Made by a program: the position numbers and the translations under genes. Shown one piece after another: positions 26,519 through 35,298 of a stretch of 64,000 bases of DNA. Each line of letters starts with the position of its first letter. Position 1 is the first letter of the stretch. The notes beneath the pieces are model-generated. The model saw only the letters and a list, made by a program, of their open reading frames with translations, made no database searches and was not told the origin of the DNA. Source of the stretch: Gammaproteobacteria bacterium (lineage in GTDB: Bacteria; Pseudomonadota; Gammaproteobacteria; Pseudomonadales; Pseudohongiellaceae); contig JAQWZF010000026.1 in assembly GCA_029253585.1 (NCBI GenBank), positions 62,001-126,000 on the forward strand, written 5' to 3'.

Positions 26519-27885
26519 ATGAAAGATCTCACCCAAGGTTCACCCATTAGAATAATTCCAGCGATGGCTATCCCAGTAGCCGCCGGCATGATCTTTCAAA
26601 CCCTCTATCTACTCGTAGATCTCTACTTCGTTGCAGCGCTGGGAGATGACTCTGTTGCGGGCGTAGGAACGGCCGGCACCGTGCTATTTATGATCATGGG
26701 CTGACACAGGTTCTTGTGGTAAGCGCCGTGGCGCTTATTTCACAGGCCGTAGGCCGCAAAGATCAGGAACATGCGAACCTGATCTTCAATCAATCTCTGG
26801 TTCTCTCTGCACAATGCGCCGTGAAAACCCTCTTAGGGGGCTATCTCTTTGCCGAATCCTATCTGCGCAGTATCCCTCAGCGAAGGCCTGACATTCCTGT
26901 TCTGGTTTTTGCCGGGCATGGCCCTTCAGTTTGCGATGATGGCGATGGCCTCCTCTCTGCGGGCTACCGGCATCGTGAAGCCCACCATGATCGTGCAGGT
27001 GCTGACCGTGGTATTGAATACTATTCTCGCTCCAATACTTATTGCCGGCTGGGGACCTGGACCTGCTCTGGGCGTTCTGGGCGCAGGCCTGGCAGGCGGC
27101 ATTTCCATAACCTTCGGTGTGGGCCTGCTAACTCTGTACTTCTTCAAATTGGAGAAATATGTCTCCTTCGACCCCTCTCTGTGGCGACCACGATTCGACA
27201 TCTGGAAGAAGATGATGGATATAGAACTACCCGTCGGCGGCGAGATGTTAATACTGTTTGTCTATTTCTCTGCGGTGTACTGGCTTATTCAGGATTTCGG
27301 CGCAGTTGCTCAGGCCGGATTTAGTATCGGGGCCGCATCATGCAGTCCACATTCATGCCCACCATGCCGATCGCGTTTGCAGTCGGTCCTATCACCGACC
27401 AAAACTTCGGTGCCGGTAAATCCGACCGAGTACGAGAGACTTTCGGCAGCGGTATTATTCTTAGCAGCATAGTCATGTTTATCACCACGGTAGTGATGCA
27501 GTGGCGGCCGGAGTTATTGGTGATTTTTTTTACCGACGATGCCGAGGTGATCAAGGTCGGTGCCGTATTCCTGCAACTGATCTCCCTCAACTTTGTAGCC
27601 CAAGGCATAGCCTTTACCTGCTCCGGCGTTTTTCAAGGCCTTGGAAATACGCGGCCGGCGCTGCTCAGCTCAGGGGTCCGCATACTCATCTTCGTACCTA
27701 TCGCCGTCTATCTTCGCTATCAGCCAAATTTCAGTATCAATATAGTCTGGTATGTCTCTATCCTCTCGGTAACAGCCCAGGCCATCGTGAGTTTTCTTCT
27801 GGCGCGCAGAGAATTCCGCCGAAAGTTAGGCAGTGACGATGATCAGCCGTCGACACCGTCCGAACCAGTCGAATCTGACGCTTGA
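26519..27885 (+). pseudogene. MATE-family multidrug/Na+ antiporter gene with three frameshifts
   Basis: Stitched across frames, the gene encodes a complete MATE protein of about 455 residues. The first part (MKDLTQGSPIRIIPAMAIPV to VLFMIMG) ends at TGA 26704. The sequence resumes one frame over as LTQVLVVSAVALISQAVGRK, shifts again near 26830 into a frame containing FLPGMALQFAMMAMASSLRA, and shifts once more near 27325 (SIG to GRIMQSTF) to finish at 27885. MATE proteins export cationic drugs. Twelve hydrophobic helices remain recognisable, so decay is recent, or the G- and A-rich breakpoints are read errors. Three independent breaks favour a true pseudogene. Confidence 0.82.
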
Positions 27886-28008
27886 GCCGAGCACTACAGA
27901 GCGCCTGGCTGCCGCGCTCGGAAAGGCCCCGCTACCTTCTCCCAGGTTGACAAGCCCCGAGGGGGCGATTAGTCTGAATCTACTCTACGAAAAACAAGGA
28001 TTGAACCG

Positions 28009-28551
28009 ATGAAGAAACTTCAAATTGCTGGTCTATCAGCTGCTGCATTACTACTTAGCTCTACTGTTTTCGCCGGAGACGGCTTCTCTCCCGATCAGGC
28101 ATTTCAGACTATGTTAAAGCTCGAGGGTACGTGGACAGGTGAGGCGCAAGTAGTTCCGGTGGGGCAATCAAGAGATGACGCTGCTGTATCGACTACTACG
28201 GTTTCATTCAAGAACATCGGCAATTCCTCAGTTATGCAGACTTTCGCCGCCGGCACACCTGCAGAGATGGTGAGCATGTATCATCAGAATGGCCAGGAAG
28301 AGCTCATTCATACGCACTACTGTGCTATCGGCAATCAGCCTTCGATGAAGTTCATCGACTCTGGTGAAGAAGGTGTTATCGATTTTCGCTTCACCAAGGG
28401 AACAAACATGGACGTGAATGCCGATGCGCATGCACACCATAGCTTCATGCGCATTATCGATGAGAATACTTACGAGTCGCGCACCGAAAATTGGGGCGGT
28501 GGTCAGATGACCTCAGTTCGCTACACTACAATGAAGCGAGTTGCCGAATAA
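28009..28551 (+). CDS. Secreted protein of unknown function, about 155 residues mature
   Basis: A 180-residue protein with a typical signal peptide (residues 1-22, STVFA-G). The mature part starts with a helix, then L-K-L-E-G-T-W-T-G-E, alternating strands, and a H-T-H-Y-C segment, and ends M-T-S-V-R-Y-T-T-M-K-R. The layout (E-G-T-W-x-G near the start, antiparallel strands, N-x-W-x-x-G) resembles lipocalin- or DUF1579-like beta-barrel proteins, but I cannot assign it firmly. It stands alone, with an in-frame ATG after GGATTGAACCG and a strong terminator downstream. Confidence 0.75.
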   Translation: MKKLQIAGLSAAALLLSSTVFAGDGFSPDQAFQTMLKLEGTWTGEAQVVPVGQSRDDAAVSTTTVSFKNIGNSSVMQTFAAGTPAEMVSMYHQNGQEELIHTHYCAIGNQPSMKFIDSGEEGVIDFRFTKGTNMDVNADAHAHHSFMRIIDENTYESRTENWGGGQMTSVRYTTMKRVAE

Positions 28552-28574
28552 CCCTACTGCCTTAGGAGGTAGGG

Positions 28575-28604
28575 AAAAAGGCGCATGTTACTGCGCCTTT
28601 TTTT
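28575..28604 (+). terminator. Strong bidirectional-type terminator
   Basis: AAAAAGGCGCA and TGCGCCTTTTT form a perfect eleven-base-pair stem with a six-base loop, followed by more T. It lies between convergent genes and, with an A-run on its 5' side, could also stop the opposing methyltransferase transcript. Confidence 0.92.
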
Positions 28605-28623
28605 ATGGCTAATAAAATAGTTA

Positions 28624-29297
28624 TCAAGCATCCAAACGGCGAGGGCCCCCTCGTTCAAATTTTAGTATGTAGCCCTTAAACTCTTTGACCAGATAGTCGG
28701 TGTGGATTGGCTTCTGGTGAAGAGAGTTAAACCCGAACTCGATCATCCGTTCAATCAACTTATTTTTCCTGCCGCGCCCTGGATCAACGAGAATGACCTC
28801 ACAGGCAGGTTCAGAATGGGCTTCGATAAAGTTAGCCAGCAGGGCTACGTGTTGTTCCTCGTATAAGAGATCGCTACCGATTATTAGATCGAAAAGGCCA
28901 AGATCATCTTGAGCATCAGCCCAACCGACTTGCGCATAGTTAATAGGCAGGCCCTCGTTAAGCTGCGCGTTTCGCTGCAAGAAAAGCCCAGCCTCTGGAT
29001 GATGGTCGGTTGCCGTAATATTGCTAACTTTTTGTTCAATAACAAGCTGGACAGAGTTCTGCCGCAGCCATTCTCCAGTATGCGTTTAGTGCCCGTATTG
29101 TAGTCACTGATGTAATGCGCAAGTACCATGCTGGAGGGCCACACTACACCGAACAAGGGCCAGGAGGCCGAGGAAATACCGAGCTTTTCTGCCGCCCCCT
29201 GCGGGTCGTCGAACTCCTGTTTGTCGCGTAAGGTACACAGGTGTATGTCGGTCTTTCCAAACTCGACAGTCTGGTAGCATAGGCGTAGTTTTGTCAT
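28624..29297 (-). pseudogene. SAM-dependent methyltransferase (Methyltransf_16-like) with one frameshift
   Basis: The 5' part reads MTKLRLCYQTVEFGKTDIHL, then SSASWPLFGVVWPSSMVLA and the SAM-binding segment R-I-L-E-N-G-C-G. At about 29030, after a run of five A (NKK), the frame changes; the second part reads NITATDHHPEAGLFLQRNAQ, then DLIIGSDLLYE, ending in EFKGYILKF. Together this is a complete protein-lysine/histidine methyltransferase-like fold of about 224 residues. The homopolymer position makes sequencing error possible. Natural substrates of bacterial members are mostly unknown. Confidence 0.7.
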
Positions 29298-29536
29298 TAG
29301 GCTGCCTCAAAGAATTGGGCGCTGATCCAGTTATCTGGCTACTTATTTAGGCAAAATAAATGACAAAACGTGGTGACTCCCTAAGCTATAGTATTGGGAG
29401 CAAAAGGCAACGTATTTCACCAGTCAGGCTTGGGCATTTCCATGGTAATGCAGGTTTTTAGTTATGAGACTATGGTTAGTATGAAGCGAAGGAATCAGAC
29501 GGAACGAAGCGCTGCCCAGTTTTCCGAGGCAGCAAC

Positions 29537-29941
29537 GTGATTGGCTCAACGGATTTGTTTATCTTTCCCGAAGCGGCGCATTATTTACCCGAGATAGACG
29601 AATGGCTCTCTAGCGATCCGCCGGAACTGTATTCAATCGCGCGTCATTGGTTTACCGCGTTCCGGCATTGTGGAGATGATGTTAGCGAGCTACTGCATGA
29701 CGGCTGCCCCGCTGCATGCGTAGGCGGGGCTGCATTCGGCTACGTCAATGTGTTTAAGGCCCATGTGAATATAGGTTTCTTCACTGGCGCGCTTATCGAC
29801 GACCCGAAGTCTATGCTTGAGGGGACAGGAAAGCGCATGCGTCCTGTAAAGATCCGACCAGAAGACGGCATTGATTCGCAGGCTCTACATGAATTGATTC
29901 GATGTGCCTACCGAGACGTAAAAGGCAGACTAAGCACTTAG
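29537..29941 (+). CDS. DUF1801-like small protein
   Basis: A 134-residue protein starting at GTG 29537. Its pattern is a first helix ending in W-L-S-S-D-P-P-E-L, a second with H-W-F-T-A-F-R-H, then the segment A-C-V-G-G-A-A-F-G-Y-V-N-V-F-K-A-H-V-N-I-G-F split by strand breaks, and D-P-K-S-M-L-E-G-T-G-K-R-M-R-P-V-K-I. The last stretch is the signature of the DUF1801/YdhG fold, which has no proven function. No signal peptide. It stands alone between two broken methyltransferase genes. Confidence 0.7.
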   Translation: MIGSTDLFIFPEAAHYLPEIDEWLSSDPPELYSIARHWFTAFRHCGDDVSELLHDGCPAACVGGAAFGYVNVFKAHVNIGFFTGALIDDPKSMLEGTGKRMRPVKIRPEDGIDSQALHELIRCAYRDVKGRLST

Positions 29942-30042
29942 GCCAGCAACAGGGGCAATACATTTGAGCTACTATCGTCGGGCTAATTATAGATACCATT
30001 AGCGCTTGATTAGCAGCAAGCAAAGAAGACCGGAGAAGCAAC

Positions 30043-30674
30043 GTGGTAAAGAGAGTAGATTTTTGGGATAGCAGAGCCGAGAGCTATGCCAAGTCCCCAA
30101 TTCGCGACGAGGAAACCTATCAGGAAAAACTGGAGGTCACGCATGGCTATTTCAATTTTGATTCGCAAGTTTTCGAGTTCGGCTGCGGCACCGGCACCGG
30201 CACTACAGCGATGAATCACGCTCCCTTCATTGGGAAGATTGTGGCCACCGATATCTCACCGAAGATGATTGAGATAGCCAAACAGAAAGCGAAAGATGCC
30301 GGTATCGATAATGTCGAGTTCCAATGTGCGACTCTTGAAAATTTTTTCCGGCGGCAGATGCTTCCTTCGATGTGGTCTTGGCTCACAATATACTGCACCT
30401 GATGGAAGACCCCGAATCAGCGATCAAATATTCTTACAAACTATTGAAGCCCGGCGGCGTGGTTGTTACGTCATCCGCATGCCTGGGGGACTCGCTTTCA
30501 CCCTGGCGCCTACTTCTGTTTGTCGAAAAACTTTTCGGCAAAGTGCCCGACGTGAACTTACTGAAACGAGAGACTCTGGAGAATTATTTCGAGCAAGCGG
30601 GATTTGTGGTCGATGTTCATTGGAGGCGCTCGAAGATGGCGGCATTTATCATTCTGAAGAAGCCTCTTGATTAG
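30043..30674 (+). pseudogene. Class I SAM-dependent methyltransferase with a frameshift in a T run
   Basis: GTG 30043 (GGAG nearby) opens MVKRVDFWDSRAESYAKSPI. The SAM motif V-F-E-F-G-C-G-T-G-T-G and VATDISPKMIEIAKQKA follow. At a run of six T near 30340 the frame changes: the first frame ends at 30402, and the other continues PAADASFDVVLAHNILHLME to KMAAFIILKKPLD at 30674. The restored protein is about 210 residues, resembling UbiE/Methyltransf_11 enzymes. A single T-run indel could be a sequencing error or slippage-tolerant expression; otherwise the gene is dead. Confidence 0.72.
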
Positions 30675-30892
30675 AGGTTGGGCAACCATACCCGATTAGA
30701 CACAGGTGGAATTTGTCATTACCTTAGTAAGATGAAAGTTCTCAAAAAGAGAATGAATTTTTAGGCTAGAATCTCTTCTGATTTGACCTACTATTTGCTG
30801 TTACAGAGACAGTCAGAGTAGTTTCGATGCTTGTGACTCAACGGCGCTGCGCCGCTAGATGAGCTTATCTATAACCTTGCACAGGAAACATT

Positions 30893-31396
30893 ATGAAACA
30901 CCTACTATTGTCCGCACTTATTCTTTCTGGCCTCAGTGCTACTTCACTGGCCCAAGACTCCGGCGCGCCCCCTGCAGTCTTCAAACCGGGCGCGCAGATT
31001 GAGGCTGAGCTCGATAGAGCTGCGGCTTCTTCTGCATCGGCCGGTGGCTGGTCCGTCACTATCTCACCTGGTGTCTCGGTGCGTCGTCGCAGTAGCGCGG
31101 TGGAGCAGTATGCAATCATTCATCCCTGGAGTATGGAGATCTATCGAATATTGGAAGGCAGCGGGACCTTCGTGACTGGCGGCAAACTCATTTTACCCTT
31201 GGCTGAATCCAGCGATCCGAACATCGTGCGTACCCAACACGGTATTGAGGGCGGGCTTGCCAGGCAAGTGACCGCGGGAGATGTGTTAGTTCTTCAGCCA
31301 GGTACTCCACACTGGTTCAGAAGCATCGATGGAGAAACCATTAGCTATATGGAGAGTCGAATCATGATAACGACTCACCCGATTCAGTATCAGTAG
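30893..31396 (+). CDS. Secreted cupin-domain protein
   Basis: A 167-residue protein with a signal peptide (residues 1-20, SLAQ-D). A single cupin barrel follows: the first motif region is M-E-I-Y-R-I-L-E-G-S-G-T-F-V-T-G-G (about 83-99) and the second is G-D-V-L-V-L-Q-P-G-T-P-H-W-F-R (about 127-141). The usual metal-binding His pair of motif 1 is replaced (W-S-M-E-I-Y), while His in P-H-W is kept, so metal binding is doubtful. It may bind or isomerise a small sugar or act as a sensor; function unknown. Monocistronic. Confidence 0.82.
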   Translation: MKHLLLSALILSGLSATSLAQDSGAPPAVFKPGAQIEAELDRAAASSASAGGWSVTISPGVSVRRRSSAVEQYAIIHPWSMEIYRILEGSGTFVTGGKLILPLAESSDPNIVRTQHGIEGGLARQVTAGDVLVLQPGTPHWFRSIDGETISYMESRIMITTHPIQYQ

Positions 31397-31463
31397 ATTC
31401 TCAATTGAAATGGATGCTGCACAGATATGCATCACCCATTTCAAGTGACGCCTTTCGACTTCT

Positions 31464-31940
31464 TTATACCAAGGAGCCTTCACTATAGTCGCGTATCGCT
31501 TGATAAATCTCATCCATGGTATTCATCACGAAAAGCCCTCGTTGTGCTATCGGCTCACCGATTGGCTTGCCCGTAATCAAAAGCAACTTCGTACCGCTAA
31601 CTGCATTCAGATACAGCAGACCCTCGGGCGAAAGCCGCGCAATCTTTCCTTTTGTTAGTTGGTACTCACTATCTTTTATAATTCCTGATCCCCTATAAAA
31701 ATACACCAGAGCCGTGTAGCCGGCGGGTACATCTACATCGACCTGGCTAGCATCGCTAAAACCAATATCCAGATATGCGGGATCAGTGCTCAATCCTGTC
31801 ACGGTACCCCTCACTCTGGCGTCATTGACTGCCAAGTCTCCAGCTATCGCCTTTATCTTGACCCCGTCCAGGTCGTAAGCCGGAATCGATGCGGCGTTGA
31901 TATCGTTGTAGGTGGCGGGTGTCATTTTTTCATCAGCATC
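31464..31940 (-). pseudogene. C-terminal half of a pirin-family protein
   Basis: The 153 codons from ATG 31925 match the second cupin domain of pirins: VKIKAIAGDLAV, DPAYLDIGF, TALVYFYRGSGII, LLLITGKPIGEPIAQRG and FVMNTMDEIYQAIRDYSEGS. The pirin match extends to about 31937 (D-E-K-M), where it meets a TAG-containing junction. The N-terminal cupin, with the metal-binding histidines, is missing. The adjoining sequence on the other side is the end of a LysR regulator gene on the opposite strand, so a deletion removed both gene starts and the shared promoter. Confidence 0.82.
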
Positions 31941-32153
31941 AAGCTACTTCGCTCCGACCTCGTCTTCGCTTTTATTCCGCAGAATTGGATAGAAGACGAA
32001 CTTGCCGAGGGCAGCCTGCAGAGAATCCCTCTGGCGCCAAGCATGGATCGCCTGCTTCAGGTACACATGATGCTGGCAGACAATCAGTCAGCTGGGCCTG
32101 CCACCAAAGCCCTGTATGAGACGATCTTTAAGAAGCTTTCAGCGCCTGCTTAA
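31932..32153 (+). pseudogene. C-terminal fragment of a LysR-type regulator
   Basis: The frame from 31932 to TAA 32153 encodes ISIKLLRSDLVFAFIPQNWI, then EDELAEGSLQRI and the final helix TKALYETIFKKLS. This is the closing part of a LysR substrate-binding domain (short strand, F-I-P-x-x-x-[VI]-E-D-x-L, final helix). The DNA-binding half is absent. LysR genes are commonly divergent from pirin genes, which is the orientation preserved here. It is not functional. Confidence 0.7.
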
Positions 32154-32313
32154 TAACGGCGCCATTCTCTCCGGCACCGTCTCTATAACACTCTCTCCAA
32201 CTCGCTGCGTCTATCTGACTCATTCAGCTTCTATTCATTCTACTTGAGTATGCTCAAGCTGAAGAATTTTATACTGCTCGAAAGTTATTCATTTTAAGAA
32301 GTAGGTGAATATT

Positions 32314-32877
32314 ATGGTTTTAAAGAAATTATTGTTAAGCCTCTGTGTAATTGGTGCTTTGGTTATCAGTCAGGTTGCGTCGGCCGACAGTCGGAGTCAT
32401 CGTCGTGGCTTCAGTGATTATGGCTATGGCCATAACAATTATCGCAACAATTACCGCAACAACTACCGAAACAATTACCGCAGGCATGGTCGTGTCAATT
32501 CCTACCACTATGGCTCTCGTGACAGGAGCTACAATAGACGCAATAGGAGTGGTTTTACTATCTCCTATGGAAACTACTATCCCCGCAATAGACGCTATGA
32601 TACCGGTAGTTTTGTCGGTGGCCTGGTCTTGGGCTCGCTGTTCAGTTACCCAAGATATTCATCACGAAACTACGAGAGGGTTGTGTACAGAGATGCCCCG
32701 CCAACGCGAACCCGCGAGATTGTCTATGTGGACAATTCAAGCACTCTCAGTGCCGCGCCCGTTGCCAGCGGCCGACGTCTTCTGCGTGACCTCGAAGGTA
32801 ATTGCTTCGAAAGAATTGTCGATGAACAGGGCGATGAGATTCGTGTACAGCTTGAAGCCGAGCAGTGCAATTTCTAG
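32314..32877 (+). CDS. Secreted low-complexity Arg/Tyr/Asn-rich protein
   Basis: About 187 residues. ATG 32314 is chosen over GTG 32305 because AAGTAGG lies at the right distance. A signal peptide (core about 5-22, VASA-D) is followed by a very basic, aromatic region with four N-N-Y-R repeats and many R, Y, S and G residues. A short hydrophobic glycine-rich helix (GSFVGGLVLGSLF) comes next, then an ordered C-terminal part with two Cys (EGNCFERIVDEQGDEIRV... EQCNF). Glycine-zipper-like envelope proteins share this layout. Function unknown; it may bind polyanions or the cell wall. Confidence 0.8.
   Translation: MVLKKLLLSLCVIGALVISQVASADSRSHRRGFSDYGYGHNNYRNNYRNNYRNNYRRHGRVNSYHYGSRDRSYNRRNRSGFTISYGNYYPRNRRYDTGSFVGGLVLGSLFSYPRYSSRNYERVVYRDAPPTRTREIVYVDNSSTLSAAPVASGRRLLRDLEGNCFERIVDEQGDEIRVQLEAEQCNF
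32434..32481 (+). repeat. Four tandem 12-base repeats inside a coding region
   Basis: Four copies of AACAAYTAYCGM encode N-N-Y-R each. Copies differ only at third-codon positions, so the unit is maintained at protein level, and slippage could change its number. Confidence 0.9.
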
Positions 32878-32950
32878 ACAGATAGAACTAGGTCTGCGCT
32901 ATACTTCTCCACCGTCGAAAGCTTAATCGGTTAAGAGTAGTTTACGAGTT

Positions 32951-33736
32951 ATGAGAAAACTTAGCGCAGTCTGCATACTCCTACTATCCCTTGTCGCTTG
33001 TAACAGCTCCCCACTGGACAGACGTCAGGTGTTGCTCTATTCCGATGCCGATATGGCGCAGCAGGGTATTAGTGCCTACCGCGAGATGCAGTCCGAGATC
33101 CCGGCAACGAACAATTCCCGAGAGCTTCAATACGCCCAATGCGTCGCCAACTATGTGGTATCAGCACTAGATCCGGTAGATCAGTCACGCTTCGACTGGG
33201 AGGTCACAGTATTCGACAACGAGCAAGCGAATGCCTTCGCTCTCCCCGGGGGGAAAATTGGCGTCTATAACGGCCTATATGGCGTTGCTGTCAATCAACA
33301 TCAATTAGCCGCGGTGATGGCACACGAAGTCGGGCATGTTTTGGCCAATCACAGCAACGAACGCGCCAGCCAATCGGCCCTGAGAAACGTAGGCGTCGCC
33401 GCCGCTCAGATTCTCGGCGCCTCCGATACAACGCTGCAGGTTTTAGACGTAGGTTCGCGCTATGGCATCTTCCTGCCTTTTAACCGAACTCAGGAGAGCG
33501 AAGCCGATGCCATCGGTGTAGCTCTAATGGCAGAGGCTGGATTCAACCCTGAAGAGAGCATCAATCTATGGATGAATATGAGCGCGGATGGTGGCCCGAG
33601 GCCTCCCGAGCTTCTATCCACTCACCCATCGCCTTCTTCTCGAATGGCTGAACTGCGGCTTCTCATGTCCGCCGCGAATGCCCTGAGCGATTCTGCGAGA
33701 AGCCAGGGACGCAATCCTGATTGCGTTCTAAACTAG
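32951..33736 (+). CDS. M48-family zinc metallopeptidase lipoprotein (LoiP/YcaL-like)
   Basis: A 261-residue protein with a lipoprotein signal (L-S-L-V-A-C-N, lipid Cys at about 17). The M48 zinc motif H-E-V-G-H is near residue 125 and the third ligand is in E-S-E-A-D-A-I near 185. A D-N-E-Q-A-N-A-F-A-L-P-G-G segment near 93 is the usual substrate-side strand. Relatives such as LoiP and YcaL degrade misfolded outer-membrane proteins in the periplasm. The length matches the short periplasmic M48 class without TPR repeats. It lacks an obvious operon partner. Confidence 0.92.
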   Translation: MRKLSAVCILLLSLVACNSSPLDRRQVLLYSDADMAQQGISAYREMQSEIPATNNSRELQYAQCVANYVVSALDPVDQSRFDWEVTVFDNEQANAFALPGGKIGVYNGLYGVAVNQHQLAAVMAHEVGHVLANHSNERASQSALRNVGVAAAQILGASDTTLQVLDVGSRYGIFLPFNRTQESEADAIGVALMAEAGFNPEESINLWMNMSADGGPRPPELLSTHPSPSSRMAELRLLMSAANALSDSARSQGRNPDCVLN

Positions 33737-34249
33737 CTGCCAGCAAGCTGCAATGCCTCTTCTCTCCAGCGCCAATATCGAGCACTTCTAAGCTTTCTCC
33801 AATATAGTAAAGTAATAACTTTAGTATATTAGGAAGATCTCAGAGCAGTGTTTTATTGATGGAGGTTTCCCCCCTTAAGCAGTTAGCGCTGCGCAAGCCA
33901 AATCTGTTGAGATAATCTACATATGGTGGTTCCATCTATTCTGCAACACAAGATGATGATTTCTTCATGTTTTGCAATCACTCCGGCGCAGTCGCCACGC
34001 CTCACTCTGCGCCGAGGTGCTCCTTGAGACTTCCTACCCTCTGGACCCTTCGGGTCTGGGGGGCGGGAATGTTTTAGGAGTCTCTCTTCGTAGCAAACCT
34101 ACTGCCTGCCAGAAAAGATTCACTGTCCCCAGACAGGCCTAACCCGCACCTAATTCGCGAGTCCTGAACACAGCAGGTTTAGATCAGCTCTACGCAACCG
34201 ATAAAAAATAAGAATAGGACTCTCGCTGTATAGGGCATAATGACGGGCT
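33737..34249. other. Long intergenic region with a stable hairpin
   Basis: About 510 bases with no ORF I can support. It contains the hairpin GGACCC-TTC-GGGTC (34043-34056), which can extend through CTCT/GGGG on both sides, and is followed by a G-rich stretch (GGGGGGCGGG). There is no T-run, so it is not a standard terminator. The rest may be decayed sequence before the broken DUF3667 gene. Confidence 0.4.
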
Positions 34250-35265
34250 ATGGATAAGACACCGGAAATAATCGAGAACCATGAGCGCTGACTCAACTGC
34301 GGGCATTCGCTGTCGGGCGATTATTGCGGGAACTGTGGCCAGGAGGCGAAGGACCTGCGGCGCCCCCTCTTCAAGCTAAGCCGAGAGGCTATATAATCTC
34401 TATTCGAATTGAATGGTCGCGCCTATCGTACTCTATTCTATTTGCTCACCAAGCCAGCATTTCTGTGTACGAAATATTTCGATAGTCGACGGACTCGCTA
34501 TAGTCCACCGCTGCGACTGTTCCTGGTGATAAGTGTTTCATTCTTTCTGCTGGTCAGCTTCTATACCTCGGTACAGTCCATCGAAAACGCCCTGTCTGAA
34601 AGCGAAGAAGTTGCAGGAGAGGACATTGCGGCTTCTGTAGACGATGACGCACTCATTAGAATCGGAACTGATGTGAATGTGGAGGATGACCAATTTTCTA
34701 GTTTTGGAGACGACTTTGTTGACGAAAATGACGGAGGAAAATGACTTAGAAGGAATATTAGCTTTTGTTGATAAGATCAACCTACCCTTCTTCGACGCGC
34801 AGGGTAATGCGCGCTCAAGCCGAAGAGGACGTAAACGTATTGCTAGAGAACCCTACCGAATTTTTGCGGGACTATCTGGAATACGTAACCTTCTTTATGT
34901 TGCTGATGATTCCGTTGCTGGCCTTTATTCAGAAAATAATCTACATCCGCACGGGACACTACTACGCAGAACATCTGGTGCTAACGCTGCACAATAACGC
35001 GTTCATTATTCTAATCGTGTTCGTAAATACTCTTACCGACATGGTAGCGACCAGCGAGCTACCGTTTATCAGCCCTGTAATTGGCTACCTAGGTACTGCT
35101 GGGTATATATGGATGTGGGTCTATCTATATATGAGCCTGAAGAATTATTTTCAGCAAGGTTATGGCATAACCCTGCTGAAATATATAACGGCTAACATTC
35201 TTTACGGTATGGCTCTCGCCGTCGGCATCTTCATATTCTCAGGAATTCTTTTCTTCCTGTTTTAG
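34250..35265 (+). pseudogene. DUF3667-type zinc-ribbon membrane protein, multiply disrupted
   Basis: ATG 34250 opens MDKTPEIIENHER, then TGA (34289-34291), then LNCGHSLSGDYCGNCGQ, the zinc ribbon typical of DUF3667 proteins; the TGA occupies the first ribbon Cys. A TAA follows at 34394-34396. The frame then encodes NGRAYRTLFYLLTKPAF and a first hydrophobic helix up to about 34735. Two frameshifts (near 34735 and 34800) lead to the final frame with three more helices (FFMLLMIPLLAF... to 35265). Two stops and two shifts make this a clear pseudogene. The family's function is unknown. Confidence 0.82.
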
Positions 35266-35298
35266 ATGTCTCTTACCTTGCCTCTTCGTTAAGAAGCA

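Noticed and set aside
26344..26550. 68-residue ORF upstream of the MATE gene
   Set aside because: No homology pattern, unconvincing composition, and it overlaps the MATE start; treated as intergenic.
32434..32481. Short regular repeats as a CRISPR array
   Set aside because: The units are contiguous 12-base codon repeats inside a gene, with no spacers and no cas genes nearby.
32351..32926. 191-residue ORF overlapping the Arg/Tyr-rich protein in another frame
   Set aside because: Composition (long Thr/Ala/Ile runs) is a by-product of the N-N-Y-R repeats; the other frame has a signal peptide and a well-placed ribosome-binding site.
34289..34291. TGA at a Cys position of the DUF3667 zinc ribbon as a second selenocysteine site
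   Set aside because: The same gene also has a TAA and two frameshifts, and zinc-ribbon cysteines are not redox-active, so decay explains it better.
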